From positions 1 to 21,016 of IMG/VR virus record IMGVR_UViG_3300005935_000184: a stretch of DNA of 21,016 nucleotides. One strand, written 5' to 3'. The first letter of the stretch is position 1. Every line of letters starts with the position of its first letter. Position numbers and translations under genes: made by a program. Under the pieces are notes generated by a model. It searched no databases. It was not told where the DNA came from and saw only the letters and a list, made by a program, of their open reading frames with translations. Positions 1 through 8,069 of the stretch are shown here, piece by piece. This DNA is from a virus.

Positions 1-1839
1 TCAATTGAATTTGATATACCATCGATATTTGATGTATCTAACCAAAGAATAATTACAAATGTATTAAACGAACCAACACCAAATTCTATAAATCAAAAAT
101 TGTCTTATGGTGAAGGATTGGGTACAAACAGTCCAATATTTGTTGATTTTGGGTTTATAACATCCGATCAAAGTGTATTAGGAGTTGATTATTATTACAT
201 GGGTGACTTAGCATCCTTTTCAATTCCACAATCACCAGAATATAATGAAGTTGGTATAGTAGTTAAAGAATCTACACAAGGAGATTATTTTGAAATATAT
301 GGAACTTATATGGGATCAAACGAAAATATGGATGAATTTGCATATAATGAAGAAATAAAAGGGGAGAAAATAGAATTAGAATATGTTGTTCATTTATATG
401 AAGAAAATATATTAACAACAAACCAAACATTTGAAATAACTGAAAATTTCACGCAAAAGATATTATATAGACCTATTATACAATTCTCCAATACTACTGC
501 ATCAATTGATGTTGAAATGAGAATAGTAAATAGAGTAAATGGTAGTTATACATCTAAATTTGGTTCAGTAGGTATTACAAATAGTATTAATAAATACGGA
601 AGAACATTAACAAGATTGAATATGGAATCAGGTGTTGTAAACTCTGAAATCTTTAATGTTAAGTTTAAAAATATAATGCAAGGTGGAGTAGGAAATGATA
701 ACACTCTTGATTTAGTTAAGATACCTTATCCTGTAATGATTGATAAGTATAGAATATTAACAAAAAGCACAAATGCATCTCCTAGTACAAATAGTTATGT
801 ACCTAATGGTTTATTAGAAATTGTTTTAACATCATTTGATACAGAAATTAATTTCAATATAGCACAAGATATTAATTCAAATGGAGAACCAATGCCATAC
901 AACCTATCAGAATTAAATAATAACTCTAAAATACTTTTAACATTTAAATCAGATACAGAAAAAGTAGAAAAGGAAATACATTATGATGCAGATAATGCTT
1001 TTGAAATAGGTAACATATATTATAAGATAGAAGAAAATGATTATATCACTATCAGAAGAATGTATGAAAAGGGTTATGATAACTTTTATTTAATTATAAG
1101 TTCTGATAATTCAAATACACAATTATATTCAGGTAAATATGTATTTTATGAAGATTTGTCTTTTGTTTCTGAAACTACAACTAATGAAACAACGACTTCA
1201 ACTACACCAACAGGAATAACAACAGAAGTTACACCAACCATAGAAACAACAAATACAGAAACCGTTGATGATCCTTCATACTTACCTGAACAAGTTGCTT
1301 CTCAAAATAATCCATTTAATCCTGATAATATGACTGCATATGCAGAAAATACATCAACAGATAAAAATTATTTTAATGTTATTATATATGTTAGATTCCA
1401 AACTAATATGGATAAATTGGATGATTGGCTAAAGGCAGAAAATATTACACCAAAGATAAAATATGCTAATATGTATTTCTTAGAAAGAGTTTATGTTACT
1501 AAAGTACAGGAAATCAAGAAGTTAGAATATGTAGAATCAGCATTTGATCTTAAATTAACAGTTGGTCAATCTCCGAAGAAGGTTAAAAAAGTAGCGAGTG
1601 AATTAAATAAAACGGAAAATAAAGCAAAGAGAGTATTCAGAACTGCACCTGTTAGTGATAAAACACCAATTAAAAAACCATATACACCACCGAAACCTAA
1701 TATAGTATTAGAAAATGTAGTAGCTAGTAAATACGTAAAACAAAAACTTGATAATAATTTTGGAATAACATCAGCACAAAGAGAATCTAAAAATTACGAT
1801 AATAGAAAAGGTGGTAGTTCAAGGAAAAATGTAAGATAA
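1..1839 (+). CDS. Large phage structural protein, C-terminal part (5' end outside window)
   Basis: The reading frame is open from base 1 and has no stop before TAA at 1837-1839, so the gene begins upstream of the window. The TTG near base 100 should not be taken as its start. About 612 residues are visible. The first two thirds look like beta-rich structural sequence, without a family I can name. Bases ~1171-1275 encode a low-complexity linker rich in Thr, Glu and Pro. After it comes a compact domain (~1360-1560, containing the run YFLERVYV and then KKLEYVESAF) loosely like the ferredoxin-like fold of subtilase propeptides, then a basic, Pro/Lys-rich tail. The next gene starts 6 bases later and looks like a tail-tube/baseplate protein, so a tail or baseplate role is inferred from context only. 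No enzymatic motif was seen. Confidence 0.75.
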   Translation, partial: SIEFDIPSIFDVSNQRIITNVLNEPTPNSINQKLSYGEGLGTNSPIFVDFGFITSDQSVLGVDYYYMGDLASFSIPQSPEYNEVGIVVKESTQGDYFEIYGTYMGSNENMDEFAYNEEIKGEKIELEYVVHLYEENILTTNQTFEITENFTQKILYRPIIQFSNTTASIDVEMRIVNRVNGSYTSKFGSVGITNSINKYGRTLTRLNMESGVVNSEIFNVKFKNIMQGGVGNDNTLDLVKIPYPVMIDKYRILTKSTNASPSTNSYVPNGLLEIVLTSFDTEINFNIAQDINSNGEPMPYNLSELNNNSKILLTFKSDTEKVEKEIHYDADNAFEIGNIYYKIEENDYITIRRMYEKGYDNFYLIISSDNSNTQLYSGKYVFYEDLSFVSETTTNETTTSTTPTGITTEVTPTIETTNTETVDDPSYLPEQVASQNNPFNPDNMTAYAENTSTDKNYFNVIIYVRFQTNMDKLDDWLKAENITPKIKYANMYFLERVYVTKVQEIKKLEYVESAFDLKLTVGQSPKKVKKVASELNKTENKAKRVFRTAPVSDKTPIKKPYTPPKPNIVLENVVASKYVKQKLDNNFGITSAQRESKNYDNRKGGSSRKNVR

Positions 1840-1845
1840 GATATA

Positions 1846-2514
1846 ATGAGAATTAATTCACAAAATAATCAGTTTGTGTTTCATTTACCACAAGCATATA
1901 TAACTAAAGATATTGAAGAAAAATTTCAAATATTAATGGATAAGAATTTTGTGCAATATAACGATGTGATGGATTATCTTAATAGTACAATTAAAGATAT
2001 GGTTTTCCCGAGTGTTTCTTATGATAAGGTTACTCAAACAAAATATCATGGTAAAAAGATACAATGGAGAGAAGCTGGTAACGTAGCTGATAAATTTCAA
2101 GGTGAAATAGACATTACATACCGTTCAGTAGATTCACATTTGAATTATTTTTTGTTATTAGAAATTAGTAATAGATTCTATTTACAAGATAATCCTAATT
2201 ATATGCCAACATTAAGTATAAAAATATTGGACAAAGACGGTGATGTTATCTATATTATATTGTTAAAAGATGTAATTATATCATCTTTATCAGAACTTAG
2301 GTTAGCATATAACGCTACCGATTTTCAAGAACAGACATTTACAATGCAACTATCATATAATTATATTGAAATAATGTGGTCAATTAACAGGGATGAATTA
2401 GAAGAACAATCTATTTTCGATACAGTACAAGTTGTTGACCCTTATGATGTATCTGGTCTTGAAGAAGAAATGACTATAAGAAAAGAGGAAAGTAAAAAAC
2501 GAATAAATGATTAA
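1846..2514 (+). CDS. Tail-tube-fold / baseplate-like protein
   Basis: This 222-residue protein lies 6 bases after the large structural gene, so the two are probably co-transcribed. The region around residues 150-180 (LSELRLAYNATDFQEQ, then TFTMQLSYNYIEIM) matches the pattern of T4 gp19/gp54-type tail-tube proteins. In those, a conserved strand (roughly 'sSLsdLrl-yn-tDfqeqtFtmqlsYnYiEim') ends the beta-barrel. Because it follows a large structural gene and is longer than a plain tube subunit, a tube-initiator or baseplate-cap role (gp54/gp48-like) is as likely as the main tube protein. The C-terminal ~35 residues are acidic and charged. The family is judged by eye; a structure-based search would decide between tube and initiator. 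Confidence 0.55.
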   Translation: MRINSQNNQFVFHLPQAYITKDIEEKFQILMDKNFVQYNDVMDYLNSTIKDMVFPSVSYDKVTQTKYHGKKIQWREAGNVADKFQGEIDITYRSVDSHLNYFLLLEISNRFYLQDNPNYMPTLSIKILDKDGDVIYIILLKDVIISSLSELRLAYNATDFQEQTFTMQLSYNYIEIMWSINRDELEEQSIFDTVQVVDPYDVSGLEEEMTIRKEESKKRIND

Positions 2515-2603
2515 ATTATTCGAAAATATTCAAAAATATTTCAAACTTCCTAAATAATCCAAACTATATCTTTTAAGAAAACTGGCAAATATACAACAAG
2601 TTT

Positions 2604-2631
2604 TTGACAATACCAAATACTTTAGTATATT
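2604..2631 (+). promoter_or_regulatory. Sigma70-like promoter for the S1-repeat gene
   Basis: A perfect TTGACA (2604-2609) is followed after 16 bases by TATATT (2626-2631), in the 151-base gap before the S1 gene. The predicted start lies about 30 bases before the ATG. The leader just before the ATG is A-rich (ATAAAAAACAAAAAATT) and has no Shine-Dalgarno. No good Bacteroidetes-type TAnnTTTG at proper spacing was seen. Confidence 0.5.
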
Positions 2632-2665
2632 ATTTTTAGTATTAACTTATAAAAAACAAAAAATT

Positions 2666-3931
2666 ATGACTGTAAAAACAAAAAAGAGTACAAAAACAAA
2701 AATTGATCTTGACCCAACTAGTAATTGTGGTGATATTAATTTTGATTGGGGAATGATGAAAAATGATAATGAAGTACCTAAGTATAGGGAAATATTAGAA
2801 GAAATCGAAAACCCAACAGGATCGTTTAATTTTAATACTCTAAAGGAGTTCCAACTTTATGAGGGGTTGGACAATTTAACACAAGTAGAAATTGGGACCA
2901 TTGTTAATGGAAGGGTTATTCAAATAACTGAAAAAGACGTAACATTGGATATCAATAATAAGGATAACGTTATTATTGATAGAAAAGGTTCAGAAGAAAG
3001 AATTTGTCAACAATTGAAAGTAGGTCAAGAAATTGATGTATTAATCAATACTGTATCTGAACAACCATACATGATAAAAGGATCTGTTTCAGACCTTGTT
3101 AGAATGAAGGTAGATACAAAAATGAAGGAATTCTTCGAAAACAAAGTTTCTATTGAAGCTCGTGTTAGAGAAATTATACCAGCAGGTTACATGCTAAATA
3201 TAGACATAGACCACATCAACATTGATGCATTTATGCCGAATACTTTAGCTGATGTAAACAAATTGTATAATCCAGAAGTGTTGTTAGGACAAACCATCAA
3301 AGTGATGTTGGAAACTTTACAACAAGACAAAGGAATATATGTTGTAAGTAGGAAGAGATATCTGAAAACACTTATACCTGAAAAAGTCAAAGACCTCGGA
3401 TCACATCCAAAGGACAAGGTTTACACAGGACACGTTACAGGAACAAGAGATTTCGGTGTGTTCGTTCAATTTGAAGAATGTTTAACAGGTATGATTCATA
3501 AAGCGAACATTAATGAAGTATTCAGGGATAAACTCGCTGACATTGCTCCTGGTACAGAGATTGACTTTTATGTGAAAGATATTATTAAAGGTGGAAGCCA
3601 AATAATTCTAACACAAACATTAGAAGAAAGTCTTTGGGATACTGTAAGAGTAGGAGACAATATTACTGGTAAAGTAATTACAGTTAAACCATTTGGAGCT
3701 CTAATCGCTTTAGATTATGAAACAAACGGTTTAATTCAAACGACCTACATTAACAAGAACAACAAAAGTTTGAAATCTGGTGAAAAAGTGGATGTAATCG
3801 TTATTAGTATTATAAGAGATGATAGAAAGATTTATTTAACCTTTAAGGATGATACCGAAATGGTTGGTAAACTAAAAGAGAAATCATCTGAACTTGACAA
3901 ATTAAAGAAAAAGTTCAATAGTAAAGATTAA
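2666..3931 (+). CDS. S1-domain RNA-binding protein (four S1 repeats, RpsA-like)
   Basis: The 421-residue protein has a ~70-residue charged N-terminus, then four S1-type OB-fold repeats at about residues 76-142, 157-230, 247-318 and 327-395. Repeat 3 is the clearest, with the typical VTGTRDFGVFVQF strand and a GMIHKANI segment. Repeat 4 has GKVITVKPFGALI. The end is Lys-rich. S1 domains bind single-stranded RNA; ribosomal protein S1 delivers mRNA to the small subunit and is also used by phage replicases and RegB. This protein is shorter than bacterial RpsA (usually six repeats). Whether it docks on host ribosomes or acts as a free RNA chaperone cannot be told. Codon use is less extreme than in neighbouring AT-only genes, which fits strong expression. 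It has its own promoter and a strong terminator, so it is a single-gene unit. Confidence 0.88.
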   Translation: MTVKTKKSTKTKIDLDPTSNCGDINFDWGMMKNDNEVPKYREILEEIENPTGSFNFNTLKEFQLYEGLDNLTQVEIGTIVNGRVIQITEKDVTLDINNKDNVIIDRKGSEERICQQLKVGQEIDVLINTVSEQPYMIKGSVSDLVRMKVDTKMKEFFENKVSIEARVREIIPAGYMLNIDIDHINIDAFMPNTLADVNKLYNPEVLLGQTIKVMLETLQQDKGIYVVSRKRYLKTLIPEKVKDLGSHPKDKVYTGHVTGTRDFGVFVQFEECLTGMIHKANINEVFRDKLADIAPGTEIDFYVKDIIKGGSQIILTQTLEESLWDTVRVGDNITGKVITVKPFGALIALDYETNGLIQTTYINKNNKSLKSGEKVDVIVISIIRDDRKIYLTFKDDTEMVGKLKEKSSELDKLKKKFNSKD

Positions 3932-3956
3932 TATATACTAATAACAACAATTAATT

Positions 3957-3993
3957 AACCCCAAATAATAGCCAGAATTATTTGGGGTTTTTG
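3957..3993 (+). terminator. Strong intrinsic terminator after the S1-repeat gene
   Basis: An 11-bp perfect stem CCCCAAATAAT/ATTATTTGGGG (3959-3969 with 3977-3987) encloses a 7-base loop and is followed by TTTTTG. AA/TT pairs extend the stem. It lies 26 bases past the S1 stop codon. Confidence 0.9.
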
Positions 3994-4019
3994 TTTAATA
4001 TAAAATAAAATAAAATAAA

Positions 4020-4574
4020 ATGATTAAGAATGTAATTGATTTAGACAAACGGAAATTTAGGAAGATGGGTGGAGAAGAAATCTCTGACATAATTCCTTAC
4101 ATTAAGAACATCGTAGATGAAGGTATGGATGTACGTGTAATGGTAGGGTGTGATTCAAAACAAAAAAGAAAAATTACACTTTATTCACTTGTTATTGTAT
4201 TGTATGATGTAGAACTTTGTAAAGGTGCTCACGTAGTTTATATGCGTATAAGAACCCCTAAAGAAAGGGATATATTTTCACGTATGATGAATGAAGCAGT
4301 GTATTCACTTAATCTGTCATTATGGTTAGATGATAAATTAGAAGATATGTATCTTGTTCCTAAATTTGGACCAAATGAATATGATAAGTCAATTCCTGTT
4401 AGAAGGGTTGAAATTCACGTTGACGTTAACCCAAATGAAGGTGAAGGAAAACAAAATAAATCTAACGTAGCATATAATGCTGTAATGGGTATGTTATGTG
4501 GTAGTGGGTTTAGTGTAAGAGCGAAACCAATCGCTTATGCTGCTTCTTGTGCGGCAGACTACTTAGTAAAATAA
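4020..4574 (+). CDS. DUF458/YkuK-type RNase H-fold protein
   Basis: The 184-residue protein shows the pattern of the DUF458 (YkuK) family, a predicted RNase H-like fold. There is a first strand with an acidic residue in VGCDSKQ (D45), a following strand SLVIVLYD, a KGAHVVYMRIRTP strand, a helix with E92, EIHVDVNP (D135), and a C-terminal KPIAYAASCAADYL helix with D180. The spaced acidic residues would form a two-metal site, but nuclease activity is not proven for this family. Length is usual for it. A TATAAAATA box at 3999-4007, close to the late-promoter consensus, precedes the ATG by 12 bases and may drive it. The gene ends in a bidirectional terminator shared with the converging tagged gene. 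Confidence 0.8.
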   Translation: MIKNVIDLDKRKFRKMGGEEISDIIPYIKNIVDEGMDVRVMVGCDSKQKRKITLYSLVIVLYDVELCKGAHVVYMRIRTPKERDIFSRMMNEAVYSLNLSLWLDDKLEDMYLVPKFGPNEYDKSIPVRRVEIHVDVNPNEGEGKQNKSNVAYNAVMGMLCGSGFSVRAKPIAYAASCAADYLVK

Positions 4575-4604
4575 AAAAAGGGAAGTTAATTACTTCCCTT
4601 TTTC
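4575..4604. terminator. Bidirectional terminator between converging genes
   Basis: The perfect 11-bp stem AAAAAGGGAAG/CTTCCCTTTTT (4575-4585 with 4593-4603) has a 7-base loop and T-runs on both strands. It begins at the base after the rightward stop codon. The leftward gene's TAA (4586-4588) lies in the loop, so one hairpin serves both genes. Confidence 0.88.
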
Positions 4605-5032
4605 TTTTGTATGTCTTTTTCGAGTTCATCTATATCCAAGTAATCAATTAAATTTATTCTGAATTCTTTATCCAAATAATAATGTAATTCTAATAATGAT
4701 TTATCTTGTCTGTTTTTATGTTCATTTTTTAATCCACTAATTGTATCAATTAATTGTTTTTTATTAGGAAATAATAAAGGTAAATCTAATTTTAGGAATC
4801 TAATAGAACCATTATACCCAAGTATAGAACGGTTGTCGAGGTAATTTTTAATTTCTTCTAAACTATATAATTCTTCGGGATTATTTATTATTTTTTTATT
4901 CAACATATCTTTAATAAACATTATCATATTAAACCCATCTTTTCCTTCCTTGGTTTTTTTAATTTCTTCTAATGATTTAGGTGTCATTTTATCTTTAATA
5001 GATTCTGAAACAAATTGATTATATTTTTTCAT
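4586..5032 (-). CDS. Hypothetical protein with capsid-targeting-like N-terminal tag
   Basis: The 148-residue protein has no fold I recognise after residue ~30; it looks helical and charged, ending KKKGSN. Its N-terminus, MKKYNQFVSE|S, aligns with the T4 internal-protein capsid-targeting sequence MKTYQEFIAE|A: Met-Lys, Tyr4, Phe7 and Glu10 are the same. Glu10 follows hydrophobic-x, which fits a T4 gp21-type prohead-protease site. The next stretch, SIKDKMTPKSLEEI, recurs almost unchanged at the start of two other proteins in this window. Inferred role: an internal head protein or one packaged for delivery. The ATG is preceded by AT-rich sequence without a Shine-Dalgarno. Confidence 0.75.
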   Translation of the reverse strand: MKKYNQFVSESIKDKMTPKSLEEIKKTKEGKDGFNMIMFIKDMLNKKIINNPEELYSLEEIKNYLDNRSILGYNGSIRFLKLDLPLLFPNKKQLIDTISGLKNEHKNRQDKSLLELHYYLDKEFRINLIDYLDIDELEKDIQKKKGSN

Positions 5033-5112
5033 ATTATTATATATTAAAATAGAAAAATACCATAAAATGATATTAAATATATAATCTTATGATATGTAAC
5101 ATAATGAAATTT

Positions 5113-5157
5113 CCCGTAACAAATGATATTTAAACATCAGTTTGTTGCGGGTTTTTT
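5113..5157 (+). terminator. Intrinsic terminator upstream of phoH with no obvious gene feeding it
   Basis: CCCGTAACAAA (5113-5123) pairs with TTTGTTGCGGG (5141-5151) with one G-U pair. An inner TGAT/ATCA stem continues the hairpin, and GTTTTTT follows. It points rightward, yet no rightward gene lies between the previous terminator (4575-4604) and here. It may end readthrough, end a short untranslated RNA begun near the TATAAT-like sequence at ~5080, or act as a leader attenuator for phoH, whose ATG is 31 bases downstream. Confidence 0.75.
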
Positions 5158-5175
5158 ATTTTAAAAATTAATCAC

Positions 5176-5182
5176 AAAGGAG
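5176..5182 (+). promoter_or_regulatory. Strong Shine-Dalgarno of the phoH-like gene
   Basis: AAAGGAG sits 5 bases before the ATG at 5188. It fixes this start, and stands out because most other genes here have A-rich leaders with no Shine-Dalgarno. Confidence 0.8.
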
Positions 5183-5187
5183 AATAT

Positions 5188-5943
5188 ATGGCTAAAACTA
5201 ATGGTAGAAAGAACGGGAGTAACGGAAGTTCCAATAACGGAACAATAGATTTATTACCAAACGAAAACATTAATAATATAAAAGAATATTCTAGTATTTA
5301 TGGAAGAAGGGTTAGAATTAAGTGTAAAAATGAAGAACAAAAAGAATTTATAAATCTTATAAATGATAATGAAATTGTATTATGTAATGGTCCAGCTGGG
5401 TGTGGGAAAACATATTTATCAATTTTAAAATCAATAGAATATTTACAACAAAATAATAACGGGTATAATAAAATATTTATAATAACACCTAATGTTGAAA
5501 TTTCAAGATCACTAGGTTTTTTACCAGGTTCGTTTAGTGATAAAATTTCTGTATATATGAATAGTATATTTAGATTATTTGATAAAGTTATCACAGAAAA
5601 AACAAGAAAAAAATTAGTTGAAGAAAATATAATAGAAACATTAGGTTTAAGTTACATAAGAGGTGAAAATTTTGATAATTGTATTTTAATTGTTGATGAA
5701 GCACAAAATGTCACAAAAAAAGAAATGTTAACAATATTAACAAGAATTGGTAGTAATTGTAAAATGATATTATCTGGTGATATAATACAAATTGATAAAC
5801 TAAATTCAAGAAACGAAAGTGGATTATACTATGCTATGGAAAAATTAAAAGATATAAAAGATATAGGTCTATTTACATTTTCTAATGATAGTATAGTTAG
5901 AAATGATATTATTAGAAAAATACTTGATAAATATGTAGAATGA
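5188..5943 (+). CDS. phoH: PhoH-like ATPase
   Basis: The 251-residue protein has a low-complexity Asn/Gly/Lys N-terminus (1-30). It is followed by a PhoH core: Walker A GPAGCGKT at 68-75, TPNVEISRSLGFLPG at ~100-114 (the family's conserved segment after the second strand, usually RPxxxxGexlGFLPG), Walker B ILIVDEAQN at 166-174, and the SGD motif at 196-198. PhoH proteins are P-loop NTPases common in phages. Links to RNA metabolism are proposed but the exact role is unsettled. Length and motif order are normal for a phage PhoH. It is preceded by a terminator and a strong Shine-Dalgarno, so it appears to be expressed separately. A homing endonuclease gene follows 45 bases later. Confidence 0.9.
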   Translation: MAKTNGRKNGSNGSSNNGTIDLLPNENINNIKEYSSIYGRRVRIKCKNEEQKEFINLINDNEIVLCNGPAGCGKTYLSILKSIEYLQQNNNGYNKIFIITPNVEISRSLGFLPGSFSDKISVYMNSIFRLFDKVITEKTRKKLVEENIIETLGLSYIRGENFDNCILIVDEAQNVTKKEMLTILTRIGSNCKMILSGDIIQIDKLNSRNESGLYYAMEKLKDIKDIGLFTFSNDSIVRNDIIRKILDKYVE

Positions 5944-5988
5944 TTAGGGTATTTATTTTTAATATATAAGATAAATTATATTAATGTA

Positions 5989-6999
5989 ATGTATAAGAAA
6001 TGGACAAGGGATGAAGAACAAATTTTATTTGATTTATATTCAAATAAATATAACGAAGATATATCAAAAATATTAAATAAATCAATATCATCAATAGAAA
6101 ATAAATCTCATAAAATGGGGTTATTAAAATCAAAAGAATTTAAATCTCGATACATGACAATAAAGAATAAAGAATCGGGTCGGGATTTAAATTATGAAAA
6201 ATTAAAAAATATTGCCAAAAATTATAAGTCAAGGGGAGAATTTCAACGAGAAGATTCGAGTGCATATTCTACTGCAAGTAGACAAGAAATCTTAGATGAT
6301 ATATGTTCACATATGATAAAATTGTCATATAGTATACCACAATTGATTTTATTTGAATTATGTAAAAAATTCATAGGTGGAAATATTAAATATAATGATA
6401 GAAAAACAATAAAACCATACGAATTAGATATTTTTATACCTAAATATAATTTAGCGTTTGAATATGATGGAAAAGGATGGCACCAAAATAATGATAACGA
6501 TGAAATAAAAAACAATAAATGTAAAAAAGATAATATTACATTAATTAGATTTATTGAAAATAATAGAAGATATGAAGATGATATTAAAAATCAGTTTATT
6601 AAAAATTTACCAATTTTAAATAAAATAACGAATCTAAACATTATAGAGAAAGATATTTTATCATATGTAAATATTAATTATAGTGATGGTATATTAGATG
6701 AACAATCTATAAAAAAAATTATAAAAAAATATAACTATTATAAAGATTTTAGAGAAAATGAAATGAATTTATATCAAAAATTAATTAAAATGAATAAATT
6801 AGATGAATATACAAAAGATTTAGTAAAATCAAGAATAAATTGGAATCAACAGAAAATAGATTTAGAAATATCTAAATATATATGGTTATTTGATTTTATA
6901 GAAAAATCAAATGGTTGTTATATTTATATAAAAAGAAATAATTTAAGTTATAAAATAGAACATCTGAAAAGAAAAAGGATAAAAAAGAAAGGGAAGTAA
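5989..6999 (+). CDS. Freestanding homing endonuclease, Vsr-like/EDxHD type, with Myb/SANT-like N-terminus
   Basis: The 336-residue protein starts with a Myb/SANT-like DNA-binding helix-turn-helix (residues ~5-45, with WTRDEEQILFDLY and IENKSHKMGL). A middle segment around 72-112 has the 'RGEF....AY..A.R...LD.I..HM' pattern found in such nucleases. The catalytic core has YELDIFIPKYNLAFEYDGKGWH at ~144-165. D147, E158, D160 and H165 match the metal-binding residues of the Vsr-like EDxHD fold (I-Bth0305I type). The C-terminal third is Lys/Asn-rich and probably binds DNA. Composition is even more AT-rich than the phoH gene beside it, fitting a mobile gene. It probably cleaves an intron-less or homing-endonuclease-less allele nearby. 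Its stop codon lies inside the following terminator. Confidence 0.82.
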   Translation: MYKKWTRDEEQILFDLYSNKYNEDISKILNKSISSIENKSHKMGLLKSKEFKSRYMTIKNKESGRDLNYEKLKNIAKNYKSRGEFQREDSSAYSTASRQEILDDICSHMIKLSYSIPQLILFELCKKFIGGNIKYNDRKTIKPYELDIFIPKYNLAFEYDGKGWHQNNDNDEIKNNKCKKDNITLIRFIENNRRYEDDIKNQFIKNLPILNKITNLNIIEKDILSYVNINYSDGILDEQSIKKIIKKYNYYKDFRENEMNLYQKLIKMNKLDEYTKDLVKSRINWNQQKIDLEISKYIWLFDFIEKSNGCYIYIKRNNLSYKIEHLKRKRIKKKGK

Positions 7000-7012
7000 A
7001 TCTTCCCTTTTT
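6988..7012. terminator. Bidirectional terminator between converging genes
   Basis: AAAGGGAAG (6988-6996) pairs with CTTCCCTTT (7002-7010) around a 5-base loop, with A/T runs on both sides. The rightward stop (6997-6999) is in the loop and the leftward ankyrin gene ends at 7017. The core stem matches the one at 4575-4604. Confidence 0.85.
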
Positions 7013-7016
7013 CATT

Positions 7017-8048
7017 TTATAAATATTTTTTAATTTTATTAATCTTCTTTTGGTATTCAACTATTTCGTTATTAAGATTATCTTTCATTTCAGGATTTTG
7101 TTTAATTAGAAATGTTATTATTTCATCGTTTTGATCTTTTTGAATCCATTCATTTATTTTCCTATTAAAAAACCCATATTGGTCAAAATCCACTTTAGAT
7201 CCGTGACTTTGTAATAACTTTACTATTTCAACTCTATTGTTATTTATAGCAACACCTATTGATTTAGAATGTGATGTATTATCAATTGGGTATCCATTAT
7301 CTATTAGAAATTTAACTATATCGTAATAATTATTTCTAATTGTATCGTGTAAATAATTTGAATATTTAGGATTTATATCTGCACCTTTTTCGAAAGCAGT
7401 TCTAACAAGATTAATATTTCCAGTTTCACAACCAATTTTCATCATTTTATTGTAGTCTTTATTATCTGATGATATGCCTAATTCTTTATCATATAATAAT
7501 TTTTCTATTTCTTTTCTTTTGTCATTTAATATTTTTTTCGATATATAATCTCTTTTAATATATTGACGAGCATAAGATACATCTTTAATTCTTATTTTTT
7601 CATAATCTAAGATACATTTTACCATATCAACATTTTCTCTGTTTGCTGCTGTTATCAAATATTTATCCATTCTTAATGCTACACCTTTGTATTTTTCTAT
7701 ACCATCTTTAACGGCACTAAGAATATCTAAATCGACACCTTGTTTTATTTTTTGATAAGGGGGTAATTCATTAAAATATTTTTTTATTTCTTCATCACTT
7801 GGTAAAAATTTATCATCTAATTCTAATCCATTGACAGCTTTAATCCATCTACCTAAATTCAACCCAGAAAAAAGAACTTTGATTTCATCATCACTCGGTA
7901 AAAAACTATCATCCAATTTTAATGATCTTACTTTATAAATCCATTTATCAATATCCAATTTGGATAAATTTCTTTTAATTTCTTTATCTGATTTAGATGT
8001 CATCTTATCTCTTAAAGATTCGTTATATGTACTGAATTTTTTAATCAT
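7017..8048 (-). CDS. Ankyrin-repeat protein with capsid-targeting-like tag and three short repeats
   Basis: I choose the ATG at 8046-8048 (343 residues). A TTG at 8067-8069 would add seven residues, but it abuts the late-promoter box and would leave no leader. The N-terminus MIKKFSTYNE|S resembles the T4 capsid-targeting tag and is followed by LRDKMTSKSDKEI. Next come three ~32-residue repeats with the pattern 'PSDeEIK....L.....WI..V..L.LDD.FL' at about 18-110. The rest is ankyrin-like: ITAANRENVDMVKCILDY, then IGCETGNINLVRTAFEKGADI, HDTIRNNYYDIVKFLIDNGY and VAINNNRVEIVKLLQSHGSKV. Ankyrin repeats bind other proteins. If the tag works as in T4, this protein would sit in the head and might act early in the host. 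The partner is unknown. Confidence 0.8.
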   Translation of the reverse strand: MIKKFSTYNESLRDKMTSKSDKEIKRNLSKLDIDKWIYKVRSLKLDDSFLPSDDEIKVLFSGLNLGRWIKAVNGLELDDKFLPSDEEIKKYFNELPPYQKIKQGVDLDILSAVKDGIEKYKGVALRMDKYLITAANRENVDMVKCILDYEKIRIKDVSYARQYIKRDYISKKILNDKRKEIEKLLYDKELGISSDNKDYNKMMKIGCETGNINLVRTAFEKGADINPKYSNYLHDTIRNNYYDIVKFLIDNGYPIDNTSHSKSIGVAINNNRVEIVKLLQSHGSKVDFDQYGFFNRKINEWIQKDQNDEIITFLIKQNPEMKDNLNNEIVEYQKKINKIKKYL

Positions 8049-8069
8049 TATTAAGTTGTAGTTTTTCAA

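Noticed and set aside
100-1839. TTG at base 100 as the start of the first gene
   Set aside because: The frame is open back to base 1, with protein-like sequence, so the true start lies outside the window.
3187-3417. Antisense ORF inside the S1 gene
   Set aside because: It is a shadow of a clear S1 repeat. The antisense or alternate-frame ORFs at 5298-5594, 6243-6515, 8359-8562, 8994-9285, 9469-9675, 11929-12186, 15802-16077, 17592-17792 and 19533-19730 are rejected for the same reason.
6921-6928. Leftward TATAAATA box inside the homing endonuclease gene
   Set aside because: It is antisense inside a coding region with no gene placed downstream; such 8-mers arise by chance in this AT-rich DNA. 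The same applies to the copies at 7018, 12230, 12515, 12893, 12985, 13820 and 15249.
8049-8069. TTG start for the ankyrin gene
   Set aside because: It would lie directly against the TATAAATA box, leaving no room for a leader. The ATG at 8048 aligns with the starts of the other tagged proteins.
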